A stretch of 32,104 bases of DNA, taken from Clostridia bacterium (GTDB lineage Bacteria; Bacillota; Clostridia; Christensenellales; Aristaeellaceae). The notes under the pieces were generated by a model that was not told the origin of the DNA, did not search any database, and worked only from the letters and a program-made list of their open reading frames with translations. Positions 25,201 through 32,104 of the stretch are shown piece by piece. Numbering within the stretch: the stretch's first letter is position 1; each line of letters begins with the position of its first letter. The translations under genes were made by a program, and so were the position numbers. The DNA is taken from assembly GCA_017544935.1 (NCBI GenBank), contig JAFYDF010000040.1, positions 1 through 32,104 on the forward strand, written 5' to 3'.

Positions 25201-25766
25201 TCGGCAATGAGTGGAACGACGCGTTTCTCGTCAGCAATGCCGTGATCCATGATTTCAAGGAAAAAATTGCCCTTGCCGAACAGTGCCTCCATATCGAGTG
25301 CATACTTCTCGGCATCTGCAATTCTGCCATCCAGAAGCAGCTTGCTCAAATCGCCCGACAGGCAGGCTGTCAGGCAGATCAAGCCTTCATGATGCGCGCG
25401 AAGCAAGGCGTAGTCAATACGAGGCCGATAGTAGAATCCGCGAGTGAAAGCCTCGCTGCACAGATACATCAGGTTCTGATACCCGGTCTGGTTTTCACAA
25501 AGCAGTATGAGATGGCTGCTTTCGCGATTCGCATAGCTTTTATCATTCATGTCTGCGCACAGATACATCTCGCATCCGATAACGGGATGAATGCCGGCAT
25601 CCTTACAGGCAGTATAAAAATCAATCACCCCGTAGAGCACGCCGTGATCTGTCACGGCACAGGCATCCATGCCCAGCGCTTTCAGGCGTTTGGGCAGTTC
25701 CCGGATGCGGCAGGCGCCGTCCAGAAGACTGTATTCAGTGTGCAGATGCAAATGCGCGAAAGACAT
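22248..25766 (-). CDS. dnaE: DNA polymerase III subunit alpha (DnaE)
   Basis: A 1172-aa replicative polymerase. Domains in order: PHP (1-270; FAHLHLHTEYSLLDGACRI, His6/His8, VTDHGV, NDCHYLT), polymerase palm (about 280-560) with GPGRGSGAASIVAYC (352-366) and PDIDMDF (393-399), which carries two catalytic Asp, finger domain (YGCMVYQEQVMQIVRDLAGY, AYAFNKAHAACYAVVA region), helix-hairpin-helix (about 830-900) and an OB fold near 995-1080 (AVTMGGIIAAARPKATKKGD). Length and the OB fold near the end fit the DnaE1 class. It opens a five-gene block, from GGAGG eight bases before ATG 25766. Firmicutes usually have PolC as well, which is not seen here. Confidence 0.98.
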   Translation of the reverse strand: MSFAHLHLHTEYSLLDGACRIRELPKRLKALGMDACAVTDHGVLYGVIDFYTACKDAGIHPVIGCEMYLCADMNDKSYANRESSHLILLCENQTGYQNLMYLCSEAFTRGFYYRPRIDYALLRAHHEGLICLTACLSGDLSKLLLDGRIADAEKYALDMEALFGKGNFFLEIMDHGIADEKRVVPLIAEVSNRTGIPLVATNDCHYLTREDSEMQDVLMCIQTGKTLDDTDRMRMESDELYVKSESEMRAVFPGYPEAVDRAYEIAMRCHVDFDFHTVHLPHFPVPEGQTALQMLRRLVEEGLAERYASDDAVAHERMEYELGVIAQMGYVDYFLIVWDFVKFAKDNGIMVGPGRGSGAASIVAYCLNITQLDPIRYNLTFERFLNPERVSMPDIDMDFCYERRQEVINYVARKYGQDHVCQIITFGTMAARGVIRDVGRVMGYSYNETDRIAKMIPTELGMTLEKALSVSSELRGEAENDPRVRRLLDISLKLEGMPRHASTHAAGVLITGEPAVHFVPLQTNDDVITTQFPMGIIEKLGLLKMDFLGLRTLTVIRDTLDLMRSQGIDMKPEEIPLDDPAVYAMISQGDTDGVFQLEGGGMRAFLTNMQPETFEDVIAAISLYRPGPMESIPRYIAGKRDLSSVHYETPLLKPILDVTYGCMVYQEQVMQIVRDLAGYSYGRSDLVRRAMAKKKHDVMAKERRNFVYGSPEEGVAGAIANGVPAEVAEKIFDEMTAFASYAFNKAHAACYAVVAVETAWLKYYYPAEFMAAMMNSVVGNSTKIAGYIQYCRTKGIPVLSPSINHSARRFTVETNDMGIKCVRMGMSGVKNVGNAAVDAIVAERTMSGPYRDVFDFCRRIDSEAVNKRCVESLITAGCFDGLGATRLQCISVYAQAMDANADKRKQNVAGQISLFDLGQPAATIMAPDEYPAVGEYSHRQLLEMEKEMTGVYVSGHPLDEYREQLEKFKCNTAWVQELKDRPDGGLNDDGAAVTMGGIIAAARPKATKKGDLMGFVTLEDLTGQIECLVFPRVWERYHNILTEDASVVLRGHLSVREDEDTKLLVDSAEPLQSGSSEILEAEPLTDAERARRAPVKLYLRMRREQLDDIQQVLRQQPGGVPVYINLPDEGITLLAPAECWCDDPSAAQESLSALLPMADMRIVDKRREVGRQ

Positions 25767-25793
25767 AGGTTAACCTCCGAATGTTGTCTTTTC

Positions 25794-25822
25794 ATTATAC
25801 GCGAAAGCAGGGCAGAAAGCAA
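25794..25822 (-). promoter_or_regulatory. Promoter of the dnaE operon
   Basis: On the minus strand, TTGCTT (25822-25817), a 17-base spacer and a perfect TATAAT (25799-25794), with ATG 25766 about 22 bases after the predicted start site. The -35 box is weak. The same TTGCTT-17-TATAAT layout occurs for the sugar-binding protein gene. Confidence 0.6.
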
Positions 25823-25879
25823 ATGGACCGCAATGGTCTTTTTGCTGGACTGAACCTTTTCATTTTGATGCTTTTCATT

Positions 25880-25898
25880 TATAATAAATTGGGGAGGG
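25880..25898 (+). promoter_or_regulatory. -10 element and ribosome site of the first secreted-protein gene
   Basis: TATAAT at 25880-25885, followed by GGGGAGGG (25891-25898) and ATG 25904. The predicted -35 position (25857-25862, TTTTCA) is weak and the TATAAT is only about 6 bases from the ribosome site, so the start site would lie within it. A very short or leaderless transcript is implied, or the TATAAT is coincidental. Confidence 0.35.
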
Positions 25899-25903
25899 AT
25901 AGT

Positions 25904-27007
25904 ATGCGTTTTCTCAGCCTGTTGCTGGCATTGCTGATGACTGTACCTTCAGGCGCGCTGCGGCTGACAGCAACGATCGGTGAAAGTGAGCTTCTGTCGG
26001 ATGGTGCGCTGGCTGCCTTGTCTGCGCTTGCAGACAGTACAGAACTGAGACTATCTGCAGAGGGCTTTGACCTGAGCAAAAATGGAGAACTATTGTTATG
26101 TGCACGCGCTGATGACAAAAGCGGCGTGATTGCCTGCGGCGATGCAGCAGCCTCTTTTGATATCCCTGTGGCTGGTGAAGCAGACGTCTGGACGACTATG
26201 GAAGAACTGGGCGCACTACTGTCACCGTGGGAAAAACGGCGTGAGGAAAGCATAAACCTGCAGGAAGCCGGAAATGCTCGGGAAGTGAGTACGTATGCCC
26301 TGACGGGCGAAGAATGGGCAAATGTATGGCCACAGGTGACAGAGATTCTGTGCCACATGACACCCTCTGCCCAAATACTTGCTAAGGCCCAGATCAACGG
26401 AAAAGGAACATTTAAACGTTATTCTGCAAAAGACGGGACTGTTGTCGGCGGTTATTTTTATGCTGCTGAAATGACAATCAATGATGTAAAACGCGAGGTG
26501 CGTGTCGAGTTTGGCCGTCAGACAGGCAAAGGTGTGTATGTTGCATTCCGGTGCCCGAATAAGAAGAATACGAGCAATATACGGCTGGTTCTGCATGCTC
26601 AGGAACATGCAGGCGGGTGGACGCTGAACGGGGACCTGCGTGTTACAGGCTCTGAAAGCGCGCATTATACTATAGAAGGACGTACTGACGGCAAACTGAA
26701 ACTGGGTTGGACCGCGCCTTTTCTCGGAAAGGCAACAGCGTATGCACTGATACTCAGAAACGGTGAGAGCGAATCCGAGCTTACGCTACAGCGCGGTACG
26801 CGCATCCTACTGACGGGTATGGCTTATAGGGAAAAAACGGAACTGCCGAAGCTTGAATTGACTGCCAATGGGGACATATATGCTGTGGCGAAAGCTTTGT
26901 CTGAGCATATTACTTCCATGCTGATTTCAGAACAGCCGGAAAATGGTATGCAACTGATCCATTATCTGGCGATTGACCAAATGCTGAACGCCCAGGGGGT
27001 GGAGTAA
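25904..27007 (+). CDS. Secreted protein of unknown function
   Basis: 367 aa beginning at ATG 25904 (MRFLSLLLALLMTVPSGALR, a signal peptide); an upstream ATG in the same frame (25781) has no ribosome site and would bury the signal. GGGGAGGG is placed 5 bases before. The mature part has a mixed helical region (about 20-150) and a beta-rich region with strands rich in aromatic residues (GGYFYAAEMTINDVKREVRVEF, KGVYVAFRCPNKK, GWTLNGDLRVTG). This resembles extracytoplasmic scaffold proteins, but I recognise no family. It overlaps the next gene by one base (TAATG), indicating coupled translation with another secreted protein. Confidence 0.72.
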   Translation: MRFLSLLLALLMTVPSGALRLTATIGESELLSDGALAALSALADSTELRLSAEGFDLSKNGELLLCARADDKSGVIACGDAAASFDIPVAGEADVWTTMEELGALLSPWEKRREESINLQEAGNAREVSTYALTGEEWANVWPQVTEILCHMTPSAQILAKAQINGKGTFKRYSAKDGTVVGGYFYAAEMTINDVKREVRVEFGRQTGKGVYVAFRCPNKKNTSNIRLVLHAQEHAGGWTLNGDLRVTGSESAHYTIEGRTDGKLKLGWTAPFLGKATAYALILRNGESESELTLQRGTRILLTGMAYREKTELPKLELTANGDIYAVAKALSEHITSMLISEQPENGMQLIHYLAIDQMLNAQGVE

Positions 27008-28482
27008 TGATGAGAAGAATTGTAAGCGTGCTGTTGTGCCTGCTGATGCTGGAGCTGCCAGCCTGTGCGGAGGACGTCAGTATATCAAGCATTGCTGCCA
27101 TTATGGCAAGGCAAACTAGCGCAAATTCCACGCTGCGTATGCAACTGACAGCAGAATTGTCGGAGCAGCCGGCAAGTTTTGCGGACGAATTACAATGGCA
27201 GACTCTGGCAGCGATTCTACCTGGGCTTTCATTGGAAAGCGCCTACGTATTAAGCCGTGCCGGTGAAACACTGGGGAATTCACAGCTATCACTGTATCTG
27301 AAGCGCGAGAAGGATAAGCTGTCGACAATGCATGTGAACGGGCGCGGTAATCAGTGGCAGGTGTGGGGCGATGCGCTGGACGATATGGTGCTTACTGCAC
27401 CGCGCGACACGGAAATACTACTCAGAAATAAATACCTGACATTATCTTCCTGGGCAGGAGTGCTTTTGCGTGATGCAGGTCTGATTGGTGATCTGCTGGG
27501 TGATCAGACCTGGCCGAATCCGCTGCGTGGTGCTTTGGAGGGCGTTTCTGACGCGGAATGGCAGGAAAAGCTAACAACTATGCTCCGGCCGCATGAAACG
27601 GCACTTTCAGCATGGTTACAGGCACATACAACATTAAAGCTGATACGCGGCACAGACGGGTCGATGGAGACTGTGGCTGAGACAAATGCTTCAATGAGCG
27701 AATGCGCACAGGAAGCAGCGGCCATGCTGCGAGGTGTTTATGCTGATGAAGCACTCCTGGATCTTCTGCGTGAACGGCTTACAGAAGAAGAGGCGCTGTA
27801 TTTAGAACCGGGTATGATCCGCCTTTTTGAGCCAGTGTTGCTGAGCATTTCCGGCGAAGAGAAATTGACGGTGTTACGTCGGTATGGGTCCAATGGAGAA
27901 TTGCGGGCAATGGACCTGTCCTTGCCGCTGGCGGATGGCCATGCCCTGAAAGTATCACAGGCAGATGGAAAGCTTGAACTTTCCTATGGAAAAGAAGAGC
28001 CTGAATTCCACCTGACTGCAGAAGGCAGTGCGGAAAGTGGATGGCAGGGAGAATTTCTGATTACATATGGAGAAAAAACGAGGATGGGCTCTTATCAGCT
28101 GTTCGCGTCTTTGGAACCGCAGACACTGGACCGCAGCGGAGAGACACCCATACGTCGGCAGAACGGTACGTTCACCCTGCTGATAGAGCCGGCAGAAGGA
28201 CAATCCTTTATGGCACAGTCCCTGATACTGACTCTGACTGCGCGCGCGGGAGAAGGAACTACCCAGCCGGCACGCTGGTATCTGGAGGCGGTATGGCAGG
28301 AGAAGGGCGGTGCGTATGTGCGCACATCCCTGAAACTGCGTACCGATTCGCTCATTGCGCAGACAGAGGCACAGGGCAGATCCGTATCACTGGCAGAGCT
28401 TTCGGAGCAGGAACGCGAGGCACTCGTACAGCGCATGCTTGCGCATTTGACTGGGTTAATCCTGCCACGGACGGAGGATTGA
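27007..28482 (+). CDS. Secreted protein of unknown function, coupled to its upstream neighbour
   Basis: 491 aa, with signal peptide MMRRIVSVLLCLLMLELPAC followed by AEDVSIS. LPAC is a poor lipobox, so type I cleavage after ACA is also possible. The start is ATG 27007, sharing a base with the TAA stop before it; ATG 27010 is equally possible. The first half is helical, and a beta-rich region follows (ALKVSQADGKLELSYGKEEP). The last 40 residues are helical and acidic (SVSLAELSEQEREALVQRML). The general layout (signal, helical, beta, C-terminal helix) resembles the gene before, so the two may be distant paralogues; this cannot be decided by eye. Expressed with it from one promoter upstream. Confidence 0.7.
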   Translation: MMRRIVSVLLCLLMLELPACAEDVSISSIAAIMARQTSANSTLRMQLTAELSEQPASFADELQWQTLAAILPGLSLESAYVLSRAGETLGNSQLSLYLKREKDKLSTMHVNGRGNQWQVWGDALDDMVLTAPRDTEILLRNKYLTLSSWAGVLLRDAGLIGDLLGDQTWPNPLRGALEGVSDAEWQEKLTTMLRPHETALSAWLQAHTTLKLIRGTDGSMETVAETNASMSECAQEAAAMLRGVYADEALLDLLRERLTEEEALYLEPGMIRLFEPVLLSISGEEKLTVLRRYGSNGELRAMDLSLPLADGHALKVSQADGKLELSYGKEEPEFHLTAEGSAESGWQGEFLITYGEKTRMGSYQLFASLEPQTLDRSGETPIRRQNGTFTLLIEPAEGQSFMAQSLILTLTARAGEGTTQPARWYLEAVWQEKGGAYVRTSLKLRTDSLIAQTEAQGRSVSLAELSEQEREALVQRMLAHLTGLILPRTED

Positions 28483-28507
28483 CGCAGTATAACGGGTATG
28501 TTATAAT
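28479..28507 (+). promoter_or_regulatory. Near-consensus promoter of the zinc-ribbon protein gene
   Basis: TTGACG (28479-28484), 17-base spacer, TATAAT (28502-28507). The -35 box contains the TGA stop of the preceding gene (28480-28482). AAGGAGG follows and precedes ATG 28555. Confidence 0.85.
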
Positions 28508-28554
28508 AATCTACATGTTTATCCACGCTTATGCGTTTATAAGGAGGAAAACAA

Positions 28555-30123
28555 ATGAAGAAGTTTTTAGCAATACTGATGGCAGCGCTGATGGTACTGT
28601 CCTGTACTGCAGGCCTGGCAGAAACCACTGTCGCTCCGGCAAGGGAAGTGTATGCCTACCTGACGCTGGACCGTGATTTCATCCAGAGCTATGTGGCTGG
28701 TTCTATGGGCGAGGGCTCTGACACTATCGCCAGCCTGGTACTGGACCTGATTGAGAAGAGTGCTGTGGATGTAGTAGCCACCAACGGTTTCGTGACCGGT
28801 GCAGTAGTCGCCGGTGATGACGACGTCCCGCTGTGCAATTTTTCCGTGGTTACGCTTGAGGACAGCGTTGCTGTGACCAGCAGCCTGTTCCCGAATTATG
28901 CTCTGCGCGTAAAGGCTGAAGAAGTCGAACAGCTGATCCAGCAGTATTCCAACGTTTCTCTGGGCGGCCAGCAGATTTCTCCTGAAGAACTGGAGCAGTT
29001 GCTGACAGGCCTTGCAGGGTCTGTGGAAGGTTATGCTGCTGATCTGAGCGCCTATCTGGAAACACTGGGCGAAAAAGTCGAGGTTTCCGAAGACGGAACT
29101 CATATGTCGCTTGCTCTGACAACGAACGAAGCAGCTGATGTTATTGAAATCATCGCCAACCGTATGGCAGATGACGAGCCTGTGAAGGATCTCCTGAACA
29201 AGATGCTCGCCGATCAGGAAATGACTGCTGAGCAGTTCATTGAGCAGATGAAAGCCGCCGTGGCACAGCTTCGTGCCGGTGAAGCACAGCAGCTTGCTTC
29301 AATCGATGTATATAACCAAGAAGATGGCAGCGTTTACGTTGAAGTTGATCTGGCAGGCAAAGCGCTGCTGACTTTCAGCACGGGAGTTACAGACAATGGC
29401 GAGAATGAAGTTAACATCTATATCGTGACCTGCAAGGAAGGCACTGAGGATTGGCAGAGCGTTTATGATGCTGTGATTGCCGGTGAAGATACCGAGAACG
29501 TTGTCCTCTATATCTCTGTGGATTATGGCGTTGATGAGGACGGCGCAGAACAGAGCTTTGTGTTTGTAGAAGCGAATACGCAGGGCCAGGATGTTATCTT
29601 CAGCGCTCTGGTGTCAACGGAGAACGCCGGCACCATCGACGAGGAGATCTATGTGAATGCAGGCATCGATCTGGGCATTACGGATGATGACGTAGCAGGA
29701 ATTGTGGCTTACAGCTTCTATACTGATGAATATGAAGTTCCTTCTCTGGAAGGCCTGACCATGATCGATGTACTGAGCGCCGATGATGAAACAATGAACG
29801 CTCTCATGAATGACGTCTATACGAATGGTCTCATGTCTGTGATGGGCAACCTGCAGACTGCTCTGCCCGAGCAGGCCGCTGCAATTATGCAGCTGCTGGG
29901 CGGCGGCGCGCTTATTGATAACGGTCAGGGTGGAGAACCTGACGGCGATGAAGGCTGGACCTGTGAGAACGGCCATGCCGGCAATACTGGTAACTTCTGC
30001 ACTACATGCGGAAGCCCCCGTCCTGAAGAGCCTGCTAAGGCTGCATACTGCACCAACTGCGGCGCTGAACTGGGTGAGAATCCTGGCAACTTCTGCCCCA
30101 ATTGCGGTGCGAAGCTGAACTGA
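28555..30123 (+). CDS. Secreted protein with C-terminal double zinc ribbon
   Basis: 522 aa, from ATG 28555 after AAGGAGG. Signal peptide about 1-22 (MKKFLAILMAALMVLSCTAG, then LAE). The body (25-450) is acidic (many Asp/Glu) and alternates helix and strand (ADLSAYLETLGEKVEVSEDG; YNQEDGSVYVEVDLAGKAL; DTENVVLYISVDYGVDEDGA). The end carries two zinc-ribbon units: WTCENGHAGNTGNFCTTCG and YCTNCGAELGENPGNFCPNC, each with Cys/His positions suited to zinc. Such ribbons are usual in cytoplasmic proteins; on an exported protein they are notable. If the signal is not cleaved, the ribbons would still be outside the membrane. Own strong promoter and a terminator-like hairpin make it a separate unit. No family recognised. 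Confidence 0.8.
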   Translation: MKKFLAILMAALMVLSCTAGLAETTVAPAREVYAYLTLDRDFIQSYVAGSMGEGSDTIASLVLDLIEKSAVDVVATNGFVTGAVVAGDDDVPLCNFSVVTLEDSVAVTSSLFPNYALRVKAEEVEQLIQQYSNVSLGGQQISPEELEQLLTGLAGSVEGYAADLSAYLETLGEKVEVSEDGTHMSLALTTNEAADVIEIIANRMADDEPVKDLLNKMLADQEMTAEQFIEQMKAAVAQLRAGEAQQLASIDVYNQEDGSVYVEVDLAGKALLTFSTGVTDNGENEVNIYIVTCKEGTEDWQSVYDAVIAGEDTENVVLYISVDYGVDEDGAEQSFVFVEANTQGQDVIFSALVSTENAGTIDEEIYVNAGIDLGITDDDVAGIVAYSFYTDEYEVPSLEGLTMIDVLSADDETMNALMNDVYTNGLMSVMGNLQTALPEQAAAIMQLLGGGALIDNGQGGEPDGDEGWTCENGHAGNTGNFCTTCGSPRPEEPAKAAYCTNCGAELGENPGNFCPNCGAKLN

Positions 30124-30142
30124 TAAATAAACGGTAATAACA

Positions 30143-30176
30143 GAACCGGGCTGGAGATTAAGTTCCAGCCCGGTTC
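30143..30176. terminator. Hairpin between convergent genes
   Basis: A perfect 13-bp stem (GAACCGGGCTGGA 30143-30155 with 30164-30176), 8-base loop, between the zinc-ribbon gene (stop 30123) and the minus-strand gene ending at 30202. Flanking T-tracts are only mixed (ATTAATAAG and TGTTATTACC), so it may also act as a transcript-end stabiliser. Confidence 0.72.
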
Positions 30177-30201
30177 ATTAATAAGCAGAAAACTCAGAAA
30201 C

Positions 30202-30735
30202 TCAGCTTTTCAGCTTTTTCATTACTATCAATTCCACATTACTGCCGCGGATGAACACCTTGATATCATCCGCTACGTTGCGCAGCACGGAACGCTCATA
30301 GCCATCCCATTCAGAATTGCTTTCGGGATGATAGTTGATATCGCGTATAACATCCAGTGGGACTTCGTCCGTATGGGATACATCTGCCAGCATGGCACGT
30401 TCAAAACTGTCGCGAAGCTTTCCTAAAAAAGTTGTGGCAGCTTCATTTCTGCGGGAAGAGGAAGCAGAAATCAGCAGATAGCGCTTTTCCTGGTCCATAA
30501 CAGTCTTGGTGGACAGGTGCATCTCACAGCACTGGCCATTGCTCTCAATCCAGAAAGCGCCCTTCATATCACCGGCAATACTGCGTACCATGCTCAGCAT
30601 TTCTTCGGCACAAAGCTGGAGACGGAGAGACTCTTTGCTATCAAGCTCCATATATGTGGCAAACTTGTGAAAATCTTTTATAACATTGTCAAAACCGTTT
30701 CCCTGATTATCAATATAGATAATGTCTGTTTTCAT
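30202..30735 (-). CDS. GHKL-like anti-sigma-type regulatory protein
   Basis: 177 aa, AGGGAGGA before ATG 30735. It resembles the RsbW/SpoIIAB-type anti-sigma kinases in the layout of the first 100 residues (FDNVIKDFHKFATYMELDSK then ESLRLQLCAEEMLSMVRSIA). The position expected for the Asn of the N box is taken by Met/Ser in AEEMLSMV, and I find no DxGxG nor GLG segment, so ATP binding is doubtful. It is followed upstream on the same strand by an STAS protein (32-base gap), the common pairing of anti-sigma and antagonist. The sigma factor or other target is not in the window. The family is widespread among Clostridia as a putative anti-sigma regulator, but the function is not established. Confidence 0.65.
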   Translation of the reverse strand: MKTDIIYIDNQGNGFDNVIKDFHKFATYMELDSKESLRLQLCAEEMLSMVRSIAGDMKGAFWIESNGQCCEMHLSTKTVMDQEKRYLLISASSSRRNEAATTFLGKLRDSFERAMLADVSHTDEVPLDVIRDINYHPESNSEWDGYERSVLRNVADDIKVFIRGSNVELIVMKKLKS

Positions 30736-30767
30736 GATGCGGTCCTCCCTTTCGACATTTCAGGACA

Positions 30768-31064
30768 TTATTCGATATTGAGTATATCGGAGAAACCGGT
30801 TACTTCAAATACTTCCCGGACAATCTCGCCGGCATTGGTCACCTTCATACCGCTCCGGACGCTCATGGTCTTATGCGCAGAGAGAAGTACACGCAATCCG
30901 GCAGAGGAGATGTATTCCAGGCCGCTCAAATCCAGGACCAGGCTTTCCACACCGTCCAGAGAATTCTTCAGCTCTGCTTCAAGCTCTGGCGAGGTTACTG
31001 TGTCCAAGCGGCCCTGAGGAGCAAGAGTTAAAACATTTCCATTCTGCTGTTTGCTGATGGTCAT
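30768..31064 (-). CDS. STAS-domain anti-sigma factor antagonist
   Basis: 98 aa, the size of SpoIIAA/RsbV. The start is ATG 31064 with AGGAGG (31078-31073) 8 bases upstream. The longer frame to 31106 crosses the promoter. Strand GNVLTLAPQGRLDTVTSPEL and the segment LDLSGLEYISSAGLRVLLSA (45-64) are typical. Aligned to SpoIIAA (FMDSSGL), Ser54 is the likely phosphorylation site; the preceding Asp is Ser53 here. The protein would bind the GHKL-like partner encoded next and be switched by phosphorylation, if that partner is active. Confidence 0.92.
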   Translation of the reverse strand: MTISKQQNGNVLTLAPQGRLDTVTSPELEAELKNSLDGVESLVLDLSGLEYISSAGLRVLLSAHKTMSVRSGMKVTNAGEIVREVFEVTGFSDILNIE

Positions 31065-31112
31065 TATTGTTTCCTCCTTTGGTTTGAGGTCATCATGATT
31101 ATACATATTTTT

Positions 31113-31142
31113 ATTATACTATATGATCCTGCTGTTCGGCAA
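31113..31142 (-). promoter_or_regulatory. Promoter of the STAS/GHKL pair
   Basis: On the minus strand, TTGCCG (31142-31137), 18-base spacer, TATAAT (31118-31113). A second TATAAT lies at 31103-31098. It lies between the Mrp terminator and the STAS start. Confidence 0.6.
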
Positions 31143-31181
31143 TGCTTGTTTTTTGCGGATAATATCAGCTTTGCATGAAAG

Positions 31182-31203
31182 AAAAACCCCGGAAATTCCG
31201 GGA
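31182..31203 (-). terminator. Terminator of the Mrp-like gene
   Basis: On the minus strand, CCCGG (31202-31198) pairs with CCGGG (31192-31188), with a 5-base loop, followed by GTTTTTC (31187-31181). A short but GC-rich stem with a T-tract. It starts 11 bases after the stop codon at 31214. Confidence 0.75.
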
Positions 31204-31213
31204 TTCTCAAGAA

Positions 31214-32047
31214 TTACAGGAGCATGTCTGCCAGCTTCTTTACCATTGTGTCCAAGGCATTCTCTTCACAAAGCTCAATGGCACCTGCATCGACTGCAGC
31301 GGCAAGCTTCGGATCGATGGGAAGACGGCATACAGGAGAAATGCCATGCGCCTTTGCAATATCATCAGCGCGGCTTTCACCGAAAATTGCATGTACGCTC
31401 CCGCAATCAGGGCAGCGGAATGAGGACATGTTCTCTACCAGTGCGAGCACTGGTATGTTCATCATGGTAGCCATGTTGACAGCCTTTTCCACGATCATGC
31501 CGACCAGCTGCTGCGGGGTAGCTACTACGACGATGCCGTCTACGGGAAGGGATTGGAAGACCGTCAGGGGCACATCGCCGGTTCCAGGAGGCATATCGAC
31601 GAACATGAAGTCCACATCGCCCCATGCTACATCGGTCCAGAACTGCTTGACAGCACCGGCAATAACCGGACCGCGCCATACGACCGGGTCCGTTTCGTTT
31701 TCCAGGAGCAGATTCAGAGACATTATGCGGATGCCTGTTTTGCTTCTGGCAGGCAGGATGCCGATTTCACTCGATAGCGCCTGTTCATGAATGCCAAAGG
31801 CACGGGGAATGGAAGGGCCGGTCATGTCAGCATCAAGTATAGCGGTTTGGTAGCCCTGACGAGCCGTCAGCACTGCCAGCAAGCTTGTGACGAGGCTTTT
31901 TCCTACACCGCCCTTGCCTGAAACGACGCCGATTACCTTTTTTACATGTGTATACTCGTTGGGTTTTTCATGCAGATCCTGAGGAGCCGTGCGCGATGCA
32001 CAGGCACTGGAACAGGTAGAGCAATCATGTGTGCAGTTTTCGCTCAT
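31214..32047 (-). CDS. Mrp/Nbp35-type iron-sulfur cluster carrier ATPase
   Basis: 277 aa. The deviant Walker A motif GKGGVGKS (44-51), ILDADMTGPSIPRAFG, FMFVDMPPGTGDVPLTVFQS and the CxxC motif (SFRCPDCGSVHAIFG), which holds a bridging Fe-S cluster in the dimer, define the ApbC/Mrp/Nbp35 family. These proteins carry iron-sulfur clusters to target enzymes in the cytoplasm. Residues 1-20 add an N-terminal Cys-rich segment (CTHDCSTCSSAC; Cys5, 9, 12, 16), the feature of eukaryotic Nbp35 and some anaerobe homologues, likely a second cluster site. A ribosome site AAGGAA precedes ATG 32047. It is its own transcription unit. Confidence 0.95.
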   Translation of the reverse strand: MSENCTHDCSTCSSACASRTAPQDLHEKPNEYTHVKKVIGVVSGKGGVGKSLVTSLLAVLTARQGYQTAILDADMTGPSIPRAFGIHEQALSSEIGILPARSKTGIRIMSLNLLLENETDPVVWRGPVIAGAVKQFWTDVAWGDVDFMFVDMPPGTGDVPLTVFQSLPVDGIVVVATPQQLVGMIVEKAVNMATMMNIPVLALVENMSSFRCPDCGSVHAIFGESRADDIAKAHGISPVCRLPIDPKLAAAVDAGAIELCEENALDTMVKKLADMLL

Positions 32048-32104
32048 ATTGATTTCCTTTCTTGCCTAGAAGGGCGGAAACAGCATATCACGCTTTCGAG
32101 GGAT

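Overview
The window (32.1 kb, roughly 50% GC) looks like a chromosomal segment of a Clostridia-type Bacillota (Firmicutes), probably an uncultured gut lineage. The evidence is consensus sigma-A promoters (TTGACA/TATAAT), strong AGGAGG ribosome sites, many secreted proteins with MKK-type signal peptides, Firmicutes-type DnaD/DnaI replication proteins, a Spo0B-type kinase, an STAS/anti-sigma-like pair, and the order secD-like, recJ, rel, dtd, MBL hydrolase, hemZ, which is familiar from Clostridia. TAA, TGA and TAG all end real genes, so the standard bacterial code applies. I see no tRNA, rRNA, CRISPR array, insertion sequence or phage.

Left part (1-9.4 kb): a cut-off ABC-transporter sugar-binding lipoprotein/secreted protein (minus strand), then a secreted C69 dipeptidase, a peptidoglycan-binding-domain protein and an SH3-like protein with a tandem-repeat Thr/Asn/Pro tail (all plus). 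Next are an AI-2E-family permease (minus) and, divergent from it, mgtE followed by a Cof-type HAD phosphatase. The mgtE leader carries a short, well-initiated ORF and several mutually complementary segments. It does not resemble the known M-box, and it is the most interesting unexplained element in the window.

Middle (9.4-25.8 kb, all minus): two blocks. The downstream block is a 100-aa membrane protein and a divergent SecD-like protein, then (after a very strong hairpin) recJ, rel (ppGpp synthetase/hydrolase), dtd, an MBL-fold hydrolase and hemZ. The upstream block is a tightly packed operon: dnaE (Pol III alpha), an orphan Spo0B-type histidine kinase, tlyA, a DnaD-like primosome protein with duplicated domains, and a DnaI/DnaC-like helicase loader. 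Stops and starts overlap or are only a few bases apart, so these are probably co-transcribed and translationally coupled.

Right part (25.8-32.1 kb): three consecutive secreted proteins of unknown function (plus), the last with its own near-consensus promoter and a C-terminal double zinc ribbon. On the minus strand follow a GHKL-like anti-sigma-type protein, its likely STAS partner and an Mrp/Nbp35-type iron-sulfur P-loop ATPase. Almost every intergenic gap has a promoter, a terminator, or both, that fit these transcription units.
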